From Novosphingobium sp. PP1Y (GTDB taxonomy: Bacteria; Pseudomonadota; Alphaproteobacteria; Sphingomonadales; Sphingomonadaceae): DNA of 64,000 nucleotides. The notes beneath the pieces are model-generated. The model was not told the DNA's origin. It made no database searches and saw only the letters and a program-made list of their open reading frames with translations. The position numbers and the translations under genes were made by a program. The stretch spans positions 1,315,001 to 1,379,000 of the forward strand of contig NC_015580.1 in NCBI RefSeq assembly GCF_000253255.1, in the 5' to 3' direction. Of this stretch, positions 26,483 through 35,213 are shown piece by piece. How positions within the stretch are numbered: the first letter of the stretch is position 1; each line of letters starts with the position of its first letter.

Positions 26483-28120
26483 ATGAACGGCGAAATCATA
26501 ATTGCCAGCGCCATAGATGAACGGGGGCAGCCAAATTTCACGCCGCTAACCCCGCTGTCCTTCCTTCCTCGCGCCGCCAAAATTTTCCCAGAGAAAATTG
26601 CACTGGTCCACGGCACGCTACGACAAAGCTGGTGCGAAACCCATGCACGCTGCGTCCGGCTTGGCTCTGCACTGCGGGCACGCGGGGTTAATCGCGGCGA
26701 TGTCGTCGCGATCATCGCACCCAATATCCCGGCTATGTACGAGGCACACTTTGGCGTCCCGATGGCGGGAGCCATTCTCAACACGCTTAATACGCGACTG
26801 AAAGCAGAGGAAATCGCTTTCCAGCTTGGGCACGGCAGAGCACGCATCCTGATGGTCGACCGGGAATTCAGCGAAACTGTTGCGGCCGCCACCAAAATCA
26901 TGGCGGATCCACCGCTGATCGTGGACATTGACGATCCTCTTTACGGCGGAGCTTGTTTTACTGAAGGAGCCATAGCCTACGAGGGGTTGCTGGCGGAAGG
27001 CTCGCCCGAAGTACCTTGGCTGATGCCCGAGGATGAGCGCGATCCGATCTCGCTTAATTACACATCTGGCACCACCGGCGACCCCAAGGGCGTCTTGACG
27101 CATCATCGGGGCGCGTACCTCAATTCTCTCTCTCAAATCATTACTTGGACCATGCCGCTCAATCCGGTCTATCTTTGGACATTGCCGATGTTTCATTGCA
27201 ACGGATGGTGTTTCCCCTGGGCGCTGGCTGCGCAAGGGGGCACGAATATATGTTTGCGTAAGGTCGATCCGCCGCTCGTCCTAGACCTGATTGCCGCCCA
27301 CAGAGTTTCCCACCTGTGTGGCGCGCCGATAGTCTATTCCATGCTGATTGACGAGCTGACCCGGAACGAGAGCACGTTGAGGAAGAGCGTTCAGGGCATG
27401 ATTGCCGGTGCGGCGCCACCAAAAGCTCTGATGCAAGGCGCGGAAAGGGTCGGCTTCGATCTGACACATGTTTACGGACTCACCGAAGTTTACGGTCCTG
27501 CGGCGGTTTGCCTCAAGCAGCCTGATTGGGCGGACAAAACAGCCGAGGAACGCGCAAGGCTCAACGCCCGGCAGGGAGTTGCTATGATTTCCCAAGACGC
27601 GATGTGCGTACTCGACCCGGCAACGATGGCGCCTGTGCCAGCTGACGGCGAGACCGCAGGCGAGATCATGTTTCGCGGGAACGCCACGATGACTGGGTAC
27701 CTGAATAATCCCCAGGCAACTATCGAGGCCTTTGCCGGAGGATGGTTTCACACCGGTGATCTCGCAGTTGTGGAATCTGACGGATATGCGCGGATCACCG
27801 ACCGCTCGAAGGACATCATCATCTCCGGCGGCGAAAATATTTCGTCGCTGGAGGTTGAGGATGTGTTGCATCAGCATCCCTCCGTTTCGCTTGCGGCAGT
27901 GGTTGCAAAGCCGGATGCGCGCTGGGGCGAAGTGGCATGTGCGTTTATCGAATTGCGGACAGGCGAGCAGGCCAGTCCGGTAGAGCTGCAAGCATTTTGC
28001 CGATCCCATATTGCGGGTTTCAAGGTACCCAAGGTGATCATGTTTGGGGAGATCCCAAAGACTTCTACTGGGAAGGTCCAGAAGGCGGTGCTTCGTGAAG
28101 TAGCGAAGGCCATGTCTTGA
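26483..28120 (+). CDS. Acyl-CoA synthetase (AMP-forming, ANL superfamily)
   Basis: This 545-residue ligase activates a carboxylic acid to its CoA thioester via acyl-AMP. Signature motifs in order are LNYTSGTTGDPKGV (P-loop-like A3), VYGLTEVYGP (A5), WFHTGDLAVVESDGY (A7), DRSKDIIISGGENIS (A8) and a C-terminal KTSTGKVQKAVLR with the catalytic Lys (A10). The sequence style is that of medium-chain or methylmalonate/aryl-CoA synthetases. It starts 9 nt after the FAH-type gene and is the last enzyme gene of the operon, consistent with activating an acid released by the upstream hydrolases. Confidence 0.87.
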   Translation: MNGEIIIASAIDERGQPNFTPLTPLSFLPRAAKIFPEKIALVHGTLRQSWCETHARCVRLGSALRARGVNRGDVVAIIAPNIPAMYEAHFGVPMAGAILNTLNTRLKAEEIAFQLGHGRARILMVDREFSETVAAATKIMADPPLIVDIDDPLYGGACFTEGAIAYEGLLAEGSPEVPWLMPEDERDPISLNYTSGTTGDPKGVLTHHRGAYLNSLSQIITWTMPLNPVYLWTLPMFHCNGWCFPWALAAQGGTNICLRKVDPPLVLDLIAAHRVSHLCGAPIVYSMLIDELTRNESTLRKSVQGMIAGAAPPKALMQGAERVGFDLTHVYGLTEVYGPAAVCLKQPDWADKTAEERARLNARQGVAMISQDAMCVLDPATMAPVPADGETAGEIMFRGNATMTGYLNNPQATIEAFAGGWFHTGDLAVVESDGYARITDRSKDIIISGGENISSLEVEDVLHQHPSVSLAAVVAKPDARWGEVACAFIELRTGEQASPVELQAFCRSHIAGFKVPKVIMFGEIPKTSTGKVQKAVLREVAKAMS

Positions 28121-28131
28121 GCTACATTGCG

Positions 28132-28145
28132 CAATCAAGCGATTC
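28132..28145. promoter_or_regulatory. Degenerate operator copy 3 before tetR
   Basis: CAATCAAGCGATTC at 28132-28145 keeps one perfect half (CAATCA) of the CAATCA-N2-TGATTG operator and matches the other at four of six positions (CGATTC). It lies 84 bp upstream of the tetR start and suggests autoregulation with weaker affinity. Confidence 0.5.
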
Positions 28146-28228
28146 ATTTTCTTGCTATTGCTTCAAAACAGTGGGCTCCGTTGCGAGGATGAGCCATTTC
28201 GGGATTGCGTGAAGCAAGCCGATTTTGC

Positions 28229-28909
28229 ATGAGCGTTTCTATGCCAAGCAGCGCATCTGAGGAAAATGAGATTACGGATAATAGCCAACGGGAATGCGAA
28301 GCAGGACCGGTTCGCGATCGACTGATTGACGTCGCATCTGTGCACTTTGCCGAGCACGGGTTGCAAGGCGCAAGTCAGCGGGCAATTCAGCGCGAGGTCG
28401 GGGTCAATCCCGGCGCAGCAAACTATCATTTTGGATCTAAAGAAGCTCTCTATCTTGCAGTAATAGAAGATGCACTCGGGAGGATCCAAGCGAGTCGAAC
28501 TGAGCTTCTGGATGATGTTGAAATCGGCACTGATCGGTCGGCAGCAGTGCGCCGCCTGCTCAACGCCTATCTCGCACCAATGTTACGTGAAGCAAGGACA
28601 CGCAGAGGACACAGCTATCTGCGTATACTCGTGGCACAGCTTTCTCACGCCGACATAGCACGCGCGGCGATGGAAGAACAGGTTCAGGAAGTGCGCGAAC
28701 GCTATATCGATCATTTCAGCAGGTTGTTTCCGGCCGTATCTCGGAACCGGCTATACGAGATATTGCGTGTATGTCTCAGTGTCGCGGCGATCGTACCCAT
28801 CCAGTTCAGGCAGGAGCAACTCAGCGAACGCAAAATCGAAACGATGATTGGTGATGTGACAGAGATCACCGCAGTCATATTCGAGAGGATGTGTGACGAG
28901 GACACATGA
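28229..28909 (+). CDS. TetR-family regulator of module 2
   Basis: This protein of about 226 residues has a TetR HTH (RDRLIDVASVHFAEHGLQGASQRAIQREVGVNPG then YHFGSKEALYLAVI) and a helical C-terminal domain of the CerR/DUF1956-like type. It lies just after the CoA-ligase gene. I infer that it binds the CAATCA-N2-TGATTG sites at 20674, 20811 and 28132, controlling the MBL gene and the receptor operon. The start is chosen at 28229; ATG 28241 or an upstream TTG at 28205 are alternatives. No strong ribosome site decides between them. Confidence 0.82.
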   Translation: MSVSMPSSASEENEITDNSQRECEAGPVRDRLIDVASVHFAEHGLQGASQRAIQREVGVNPGAANYHFGSKEALYLAVIEDALGRIQASRTELLDDVEIGTDRSAAVRRLLNAYLAPMLREARTRRGHSYLRILVAQLSHADIARAAMEEQVQEVRERYIDHFSRLFPAVSRNRLYEILRVCLSVAAIVPIQFRQEQLSERKIETMIGDVTEITAVIFERMCDEDT

Positions 28910-29268
28910 GGACGCGGCGTCGAGGGCCATAACGCTGAGCGAGCTTGTACGCGCAGCTTGAAAGCAGCGCACTACAAACAACCATGATGTGGCGTCAGAA
29001 GATGGCATCTGTGGACGCCCCATCGGATGCAAGCAGTAAATCGGAGTTTGTTGGCACGTTGTCGGATGCTGTCATCTGTCCGGCCTCGATGAGCAGCGCC
29101 ATATGCTGCGGGCCAGTATGGGAGTTCGCGGACCGGATCCATTTCAGCTTTGCGCGCTTGGCTAGCGCTCTGCCATTCCCTGGTTCTTCCAGCCCCGTCT
29201 CGCCGACTGTTGTGCCATACCCTCCTTTGACCGCCTAAGTCCCCGACGCCTCTGGCCGCTGCCTTGGC
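28910..29268. other. Spacer with an unassigned minus-strand open frame
   Basis: No confident gene is present. A minus-strand frame from about 29222 to 29004 reads GRALAKRAKLKWIRSANS then QHMALLIEAGQMTAS. It is without stops for about 70 codons, but lacks a start and a recognisable domain. It may be the tail of a gene broken by the neighbouring IS110 remnant. Confidence 0.3.
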
Positions 29269-29620
29269 TTACGCCGCGACCGCTGCCGGAGCTCTGTAAT
29301 CTTCGTTCTTTGTGAGCAGCGTCCAGACCATGCGCGCCATCTTGTTGGCGAGCGCGACCGAGACGAGCATACGCGGCTTGCGCGCAAGCATCCGCTCCAG
29401 GCAGCCATGCTTGCCACCGCGGCTGTCAACGCCATGGACCACCGCTGCCTCGATCAGAGCGCGGATCGTGTTCCTCGAGCCAATCGCCTCGCGCGCGGCG
29501 AGGTGCTCCTCCAGTTGGGCAATGGCGGTGCTATAGACGGCCTCATAGGTCGCCGGCAGGCGGATGACGGTGCGCTCAGGCTGAACTGGCTACTCAATGG
29601 TGGCCAGTCGCAGCAGCAAA
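29269..29620 (-). pseudogene. IS110-family transposase C-terminal remnant
   Basis: The minus strand reads GGKHGCLERMLARKPRMLVS, ALANKMARMVWTLLTK and NEDYRAPAAVAA, ending in a TAA at 29269-29271. This is the typical end of IS110-family (DEDD) transposases, including the Tnp20 region. Upstream toward 29620 only scrambled fragments remain, and the N-terminal RuvC-like domain is absent. It separates module 2 from module 3. Confidence 0.7.
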
Positions 29621-29624
29621 AGGA

Positions 29625-31712
29625 CTAGGTGGTCAGAGGACGAACCTGAGCCTCGGCGAAGTCCTTGTCGTCCTTTGCGAGTCCGACAAGCAGGCGAGCT
29701 GGCTTGAAACGTGCGCCATGCATGGCCTCAAGCTTACGCAAGCTCTCGACAATTCGTGCAAGCCCGTAATGTTCCGCCCATGCCATCGGGCCGCCGGTGT
29801 GTGCCGGCCAGTTGTAGCCGAGCACCGCCGCCACATCGATATCCGAGGCGCGGAGCGCGATGCCTTCTTCGAGGATGTGCGCGCCCTCGTTGACAACAGG
29901 GCAGAGCAGCCTTGTCAGAAGTTCCTCATCGCTCACTTGGTCAGAGCCTATCACACCCTTTTCGCGCGCGACTGCAGCGATCGTGGTTTCAGTCAATTTG
30001 GAGGGTAAAGGGCGGTGCTTCCCGTCATAGTCGTAATATCCCGATCCGCTTTTAAGTCCGAGGCGTCCTGCGGCGACGAGATCGCCCATCACGGTACGCT
30101 CGCTCGCGCCGCGGCCCACGACGTCGAGACCGACCATATCCATCATCTGGAAGTGACCTATGCCGAAGCCGTAGTCGGTGAGCACTTTGTCGATTCGCTC
30201 GATGGGAATACCTTCAAGCATCATAATTTCGGCCTCAGCGCCGCGCGGAGCCATAAGTCGGTTGGCAATGAAGCCGTCGCACACGGCGCTCAGAACCGGG
30301 ACTTTGCCGATGTGCCGGGCGAGCGACATTGCTGTCGCAACGTTCTCTGGCTTGGTTCGCGTTGTGCGCACGACCTCAACCAGCCGCATTACGTTAACAG
30401 GGGAGAAGAAATGCAGGCCAAGCACACGCTCGGGCTGGCTTGTCGCATCGGCGATGGCGTCGAGGTCCAGAAACGAGGTATTCGATGCGAGTATTGCATC
30501 CGGGGCGGCGAGCGCATCGAGTTGAGCGAACAGGTCGCGTTTCAGCGCGAGATCCTCGAACACCGCCTCGATCACAAAATCCGCATCGCGCAGTGCTGTG
30601 AGGTCGAGTCGCGGCGAGAGCAGGGACATGCGCGTCTCGACCTCATCCGCGGACATGCGACCTTTCTGAGCACTTGCCTCGTAATGGCGGCGGATGTTGG
30701 AGCAGCCGCGTTCAAGTGCGGCTTTGGAGGTTTCGACGAGCGTGACGGGCAGTCCCGCATCGAGGAAGGTCATCGTAATGCCCCCCCCCATAGTTCCTGC
30801 GCCGATAACGCCGATCGAGGCGACGGGGCGCTGCATCGTGTTGGGCGGCAGGTCGGGAACGCGCGTAGTCTGTCTCTCTGCGAAGAAAAGATAGCGGAGT
30901 GCTTCAGATTGGTGGCCCTCTGCAAGCGCAAGGCATAGTTGCTGTTCGTGAGCGAGACCCTCTTCGAAGGGCAAGGAAAGCGCAGCACGCACGGCAGCAC
31001 CAATCGCAGTGGGTGCATCGAGTCCCCGGAATCGATGCGCGTTCTTGATGAAGAACCTGTCGACCAGTTCTGGATCCTTGCGGTCGACTTCGAGCATGTC
31101 CTCGCGGTCCCGCACCCGCGGTGTACGAGCGCCTTCCGCAACGACATTGCGAGCGAAAGCAACTGCTTCCATCACGAGATCCTGGCCCGGTAGGACGGCA
31201 TCGAGCAACCCGATCGCCAGTGCCTCCTCCGCCTTGACCTGGCGTCCGCTGGTCATGATTTCGAGTGCAGCGCAAGCGCCAACGAGGCGGGGCAGGCGCT
31301 GCGTCCCACCGGCACCAGGCAAGATGCCGAGTTTGACTTCGGGCAGTCCCACGCGGGCCGAGGGAACGGCCACCCGATAATGGCAGGCGAGCGATAGCTC
31401 GAAGCCGCCCCCCAGCGATGTGCCGTGGATTGCGGCAATAACCGGTTTGGCGGAATCTTCGATAGCGCTGAACAGTTCGGGAAAGCCAGGTTGCGCGATT
31501 GGCCTGCCAAATTCGTTAATGTCGGCTCCCGCCACGAAGGTACGGCCAGCACAGTGAATGACCGCTGCATCGATTGCCGGATCGGCAAGCACTGCTTCCA
31601 ACTCGGCAAGGAGTCCGGCGCGCAAAGCATGCGAAAGAGCGTTAACCGGTGGATTGTCGAGCGTGATCACTGCCACTCGATCGACAGTGACGCTGGTCGC
31701 CGGCCCCGTCAC
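29625..31712 (-). CDS. Fused enoyl-CoA hydratase / 3-hydroxyacyl-CoA dehydrogenase (FadB-like)
   Basis: This protein of about 695 residues has a crotonase domain at residues 1-190: AGRTFVAGADINEFG (oxyanion Gly-Ala-Asp) and PEVKLGILPGAGGTQRLPR with the catalytic Glu. It is joined to an NAD-dependent hydroxyacyl-CoA dehydrogenase domain (IGVIGAGTMGGGI, catalytic LGLHFFSPVNVMRLVEVV). It catalyses two consecutive beta-oxidation steps. A GTG at 31712 overlaps the ligase stop as GTGA and gives a normal N-terminus; the ATG at 31754 lies inside the upstream gene. The NAD-binding loop is encoded by a run of nine G. Confidence 0.9.
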   Translation of the reverse strand: MTGPATSVTVDRVAVITLDNPPVNALSHALRAGLLAELEAVLADPAIDAAVIHCAGRTFVAGADINEFGRPIAQPGFPELFSAIEDSAKPVIAAIHGTSLGGGFELSLACHYRVAVPSARVGLPEVKLGILPGAGGTQRLPRLVGACAALEIMTSGRQVKAEEALAIGLLDAVLPGQDLVMEAVAFARNVVAEGARTPRVRDREDMLEVDRKDPELVDRFFIKNAHRFRGLDAPTAIGAAVRAALSLPFEEGLAHEQQLCLALAEGHQSEALRYLFFAERQTTRVPDLPPNTMQRPVASIGVIGAGTMGGGITMTFLDAGLPVTLVETSKAALERGCSNIRRHYEASAQKGRMSADEVETRMSLLSPRLDLTALRDADFVIEAVFEDLALKRDLFAQLDALAAPDAILASNTSFLDLDAIADATSQPERVLGLHFFSPVNVMRLVEVVRTTRTKPENVATAMSLARHIGKVPVLSAVCDGFIANRLMAPRGAEAEIMMLEGIPIERIDKVLTDYGFGIGHFQMMDMVGLDVVGRGASERTVMGDLVAAGRLGLKSGSGYYDYDGKHRPLPSKLTETTIAAVAREKGVIGSDQVSDEELLTRLLCPVVNEGAHILEEGIALRASDIDVAAVLGYNWPAHTGGPMAWAEHYGLARIVESLRKLEAMHGARFKPARLLVGLAKDDKDFAEAQVRPLTT

Positions 31713-33232
31713 GACGCCTTGCCCCCGATTTCCTCGCGACGGCGCGTAACGCATTCAACTGCGATTGTGGCCATGGCCTTCTTGTCGAGCTTACCCGTGG
31801 CGGTCACTTCCATTTCGTCGACCAGGACGAGGTGTTCGGGCCATTTCTTGCGCGAGACGCCCGCCTCGCGCATGTGGGCCAATACAGCGGCGAGATCGAG
31901 CTCGCTTGCGCCCGGACGCAAGCGGCAAACGGCGCAAGCCTGTTCTCCGAGCTTGCGCTCCGGCACGGCCACGACGGCCGCCTCGGCAATCGCAGGATGG
32001 CGCAGCAGGACAGCCTCGATCTCCGCAGGATCGATGTTGAAACCGCCGCGGATGATCTGATCCTTGATCCTGCCGACAACGCGGATGTAGCCGTCGGCAT
32101 CGCGCACGATTTCATCGCCGGTAAGATAGTGGCCGCTCGGCGTCATACGCTCTTGTCCGGCACCGAGCCCCTGCGCATAGCCGAGGAAAAGCGAAGGGCC
32201 GCGGACCCCGGCCTGCCCACGGGTGCCACGTGGCAGAGCCGCAAGGTCTTCGTCGAAAGCCTCTTCGTCGGTTCCCGCGAAGGGCAGACCGTCGTAGACT
32301 TGGCGCCTTTCCAGCGTATCCGCCGGGCGAGTAGAGGCATGCCCCATGCATTCGGACATGCCGAACATGCGCAAGACTTTCAGGCCGAGAATGGCGTTAG
32401 CGTCTGCAATCAGTTCGGCAGTCATGGCACTGCCACCTACGGCCATGGCCCGCAGCGGCAGGGTACCGTGCCATTCGCCCATGCGCGCAGCCTCTACCAT
32501 CGTGAACAGGTGTGTCGGAACGGCGATGGCCCAACCGCAATTGTGCCGTTCGGCGCGGCGCAATGCTTCGGCCGGTACCCAGGGGTCGACGAGGACGAGG
32601 GGATGGCCGAGCGAGAGCGCAAAGTGCGCCGTGAAGGTGAAGCCCGGTGCGCTGTCGAGCGGGACGATGCCAAGGATCGCATCGTCCGGTTCGAGTGCTG
32701 CAATCGAGGCACAGGCGCGTGTGGCGTAGTTGAGCGCACCGGGCCCGTGCATGACTCCCTTGGGCACGCCGGTGCTGCCCGAAGTGAAACCAATCAGCAC
32801 GCACGACGCATCGCGTGGGTCCGCGGATCGGGGCGCAGAGACTGCTTCCACGACCACCGCCTCGGGGCCATCGCCAGTGACGCGCGCAACATGGCCGAGA
32901 AGTGCTTCGAGTTGCGTCAGGTCTCCTGCTCCCAGCTTCGGAGAAACTGGACAGAACACGGCTTCGAGACGCGAGACGGCGAGTGCCGCGGCGATCGTTG
33001 CCGGTGTCTTGTGTGCAACGACAAGAACGCGGCTGCCTGCGCTGACACCGGCGGCGGAAAGCCGCGCGGCGATCTCTTCGGCCAGCGCGGCTATTTCCTT
33101 GCGCCGCCAGACCCTATCGTTGCAGTCGACCAGTGCGGCTTTGGTCGGCGCTGCTGCGCTGAGCGAGGCGAACTGTGGCCAGAGCCTGGATTCGTCCCAA
33201 GCGAAAGGGGTGTGGCCGCTGTGCTCAGGCAA
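31709..33232 (-). CDS. Acyl-CoA synthetase (AMP-forming)
   Basis: This 507-residue ANL-superfamily ligase has LIGFTSGSTGVPKGV (A3), MFGMSECMGHAS (A5), GHYLTGDEIVRDADGY (A7), GRIKDQIIRGGFNIDP (A8) and TATGKLDKKAM with the catalytic Lys (A10). It resembles cyclohexanecarboxylate or short/medium-chain CoA ligases. It presumably activates the pathway acid in this six-gene operon. The best start is a TTG at 33232, overlapping the SDR stop by 8 nt; I see no nearby ATG that would keep the N-terminal domain. It is coupled to the FadB-like gene by GTGA. Confidence 0.85.
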   Translation of the reverse strand: MPEHSGHTPFAWDESRLWPQFASLSAAAPTKAALVDCNDRVWRRKEIAALAEEIAARLSAAGVSAGSRVLVVAHKTPATIAAALAVSRLEAVFCPVSPKLGAGDLTQLEALLGHVARVTGDGPEAVVVEAVSAPRSADPRDASCVLIGFTSGSTGVPKGVMHGPGALNYATRACASIAALEPDDAILGIVPLDSAPGFTFTAHFALSLGHPLVLVDPWVPAEALRRAERHNCGWAIAVPTHLFTMVEAARMGEWHGTLPLRAMAVGGSAMTAELIADANAILGLKVLRMFGMSECMGHASTRPADTLERRQVYDGLPFAGTDEEAFDEDLAALPRGTRGQAGVRGPSLFLGYAQGLGAGQERMTPSGHYLTGDEIVRDADGYIRVVGRIKDQIIRGGFNIDPAEIEAVLLRHPAIAEAAVVAVPERKLGEQACAVCRLRPGASELDLAAVLAHMREAGVSRKKWPEHLVLVDEMEVTATGKLDKKAMATIAVECVTRRREEIGGKAS

Positions 33233-34019
33233 TGGATTGGCCTCCGTCTACGAGGTAGGTCTGGCCGGTGATGAAACTACCTGCATCCGAAGCAAGCAGT
33301 GCGAGCGCTCCGCAGACTTCTTCAGGGCGGCCGAAGCGGCGTAGCAGGATGCCCGCCCGGGTCTTTCCCTGGGTCGCAGGGTCGAGTGTCTCGGTCATGC
33401 CCGTCTCGATTGATCCTGGCGCGATGGCGTTCACACGAATGCCGTGGCCGGCCCACTGCGCCGCCAGGTCGCTTGTCAGGTGGACGATCGCGGCCTTGCT
33501 GGTGGTATATGGGACAACTTGACCGGCATCGGGCTGGTAGGAAAGGAATGCACCGACGGAGGCGACGTTGACGATAGAGCCGCCGCCGTTCCCGATCATG
33601 TGGCGTGCGGCGTGACGGCATGCCAGGAACGTGCCGGTTACATTGACATCGATCACCTTTTGCCAGCCCTTGAGCGGAATATCCTGCGGCAGCCCCCACC
33701 AAGAGGCACCGGCGTTGTTGATCAGGATGTCCAGGCCGCCCAGTCTTTCAATCGCTTCGGCAATCGCCGTTTCGACCGAGGACTCATCTGCGATATTGCA
33801 CGCAAGGCCAATCGCCTGGACGCCGAAGCGTTCGGAGATCCGGGCGGCAAGTGCGGCGCAATCCGTTTCGGTACGCGAGGCCAGCGCGACACTGCAGCCT
33901 AGGTCCGCCAGAGTCGCCGCCATCGCTTCGGCGAGCGCGCCGCGCCCGCCGGTGATGAGGGCACGCTTGCCGTCGAGTCGGAAGCGCCGCGTCGCAAATC
34001 CTGGAGAGAAATCAATCAT
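33225..34019 (-). CDS. Short-chain dehydrogenase/reductase
   Basis: This 264-residue classical SDR oxidises or reduces a hydroxyl or keto group with NAD(P). The cofactor loop is ITGGRGALAEAM (a GxxGxL/A variant of TGxxxGxG), followed by NNAGAS, the catalytic Ser in NVASVGAF and YTTSK (Tyr-x3-Lys), then PGSIETGM. The start overlaps the EthD gene by ATGA, and the stop overlaps the ligase start by 8 nt. The neighbours point to a CoA-pathway alcohol as substrate. Confidence 0.85.
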   Translation of the reverse strand: MIDFSPGFATRRFRLDGKRALITGGRGALAEAMAATLADLGCSVALASRTETDCAALAARISERFGVQAIGLACNIADESSVETAIAEAIERLGGLDILINNAGASWWGLPQDIPLKGWQKVIDVNVTGTFLACRHAARHMIGNGGGSIVNVASVGAFLSYQPDAGQVVPYTTSKAAIVHLTSDLAAQWAGHGIRVNAIAPGSIETGMTETLDPATQGKTRAGILLRRFGRPEEVCGALALLASDAGSFITGQTYLVDGGQSIA

Positions 34020-34363
34020 CGGTCACTTCCACCGTCTGTTCCGGCGAGCAGATCAACCTCATCGGTGAGCAGGATGATTCGCCGTCCTCCCATCCCTTTG
34101 GTCTGACGGGTGGCGATCTTCCACTCTTCCGATGCAAAGGCAGCATCAAGCGCTGCCTGGTCCGGAAAAGTCAGGACAGCATGGCCGTCCCAGCCTGGAG
34201 CCTCGGGATTGTCGAAGTCCGTCTTCACCACTCCGTGGCGGTAGGCGACGAGACCCGGCAGGACCCTGGCGGCGTCGGCATGCGGGCCGCGCCACCAGGC
34301 AGTGAACTGGTCCTGTGTCCAATCGCTAGGCCGGCTGGCCAGGACGACCATGCTAACAGGCAT
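34016..34363 (-). CDS. EthD-domain small protein
   Basis: This 115-residue protein has the EthD dimeric alpha/beta-barrel fold: VVLASRPSDWTQDQFTAWWRGPHADAARVLPGL, with the typical WWxxPHA segment, and a central AVLTFPDQAALDAAFAS. EthD proteins accompany several oxidative and CoA-linked degradation systems, mostly with unproven roles. It lies 3 nt after the enoyl-CoA hydratase gene and overlaps the SDR by ATGA, so it is a true member of this operon. Confidence 0.75.
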   Translation of the reverse strand: MPVSMVVLASRPSDWTQDQFTAWWRGPHADAARVLPGLVAYRHGVVKTDFDNPEAPGWDGHAVLTFPDQAALDAAFASEEWKIATRQTKGMGGRRIILLTDEVDLLAGTDGGSDR

Positions 34364-34366
34364 GGC

Positions 34367-35164
34367 TTATTTACCCGTCCAGACGGGCTCACGCTTCTCG
34401 AGGAATGCAGCAACGCCCTCCTTCGCGTCCGCCGAATGATGGACGACATTGCAGGTCATTGTCTCGAGCGTGATGAGCGAGTTGGTATCGGCGTCCATGC
34501 CGCGGTTGACGGCCATCTTGGTCATCCACATGCAGAACGGGCTCTTGTCGATTAGCGGAGCACAGAAGTCCTGGATCAGCTGGTCGAGCTGGTCTGCAGG
34601 GGCGGAGGCGTTGCAAAGGCCCCACTCGACGCATTCCTTGCCTGAAAGCAATTTGCCGGTGAGCATCAGTTCCTTCGATTTGCGCATGCCGATATAGCGC
34701 GGCAGGCGATAAATCGGGCCGGCGCCGCCGAACAGCGCGCGGCGGATGTGGAAGTCGCCGATCTTGGCTTCGTCGGCGGCAATGCCGAAGTCGCAGGAGA
34801 TGAAGAGCTCGAAGCCGCCGGCTACCGCGTAGCCTTCGACGCAGGCGATCGTCGGCTTCTTCATGTTGTAAATCTTGTCGTACGTGCGTGCCGAATCGAT
34901 GGCGAGCTGCAGCGAGGTGCTGGTCTCGTGCAGGACCGGGCCGACGAGCTGCCCGAGGTCGGCGCCGGCGCAGAAGGTGTTGCCGCGGCCGCGGAATACG
35001 ACCGCAAGGACCGAGTCGTCTTCTGCGGCCCTGTCGACGGCTGCCTCCAGTTCGCGAAGAAGCTGCGGGCTGACGCAGTTCTTTACGTGTGGGCGATTGA
35101 GCCAGATCGTGCAGATGCCGTTATCGGCGACTTCGTACTGGATGACGTCTTTCTCGGGTTCCAT
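34367..35164 (-). CDS. Enoyl-CoA hydratase/isomerase family protein
   Basis: This 265-residue crotonase has RGNTFCAGADLGQL (oxyanion loop) and VAGGFELFISCDFGIA. The catalytic region around DFHIRRALFGGAGPIYRLPR has no obvious Glu where hydratases have the second Glu, so isomerase or another crotonase activity is possible. The start at 35164 has GGAGAA five bases upstream. It is the second gene of the minus-strand operon led by the CMD-like gene at 35918. Confidence 0.82.
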   Translation of the reverse strand: MEPEKDVIQYEVADNGICTIWLNRPHVKNCVSPQLLRELEAAVDRAAEDDSVLAVVFRGRGNTFCAGADLGQLVGPVLHETSTSLQLAIDSARTYDKIYNMKKPTIACVEGYAVAGGFELFISCDFGIAADEAKIGDFHIRRALFGGAGPIYRLPRYIGMRKSKELMLTGKLLSGKECVEWGLCNASAPADQLDQLIQDFCAPLIDKSPFCMWMTKMAVNRGMDADTNSLITLETMTCNVVHHSADAKEGVAAFLEKREPVWTGK

Positions 35165-35213
35165 CTTTCTTCTCCGTAACAGTTTAGTTTTTATCGATGA
35201 TTGGTTGGTTTCC

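Noticed and set aside
31713..31754. ATG start at 31754 for the FadB-like gene
   Set aside because: It would overlap the ligase by 46 nt, and the GTGA-coupled GTG at 31712 gives the normal crotonase N-terminus.
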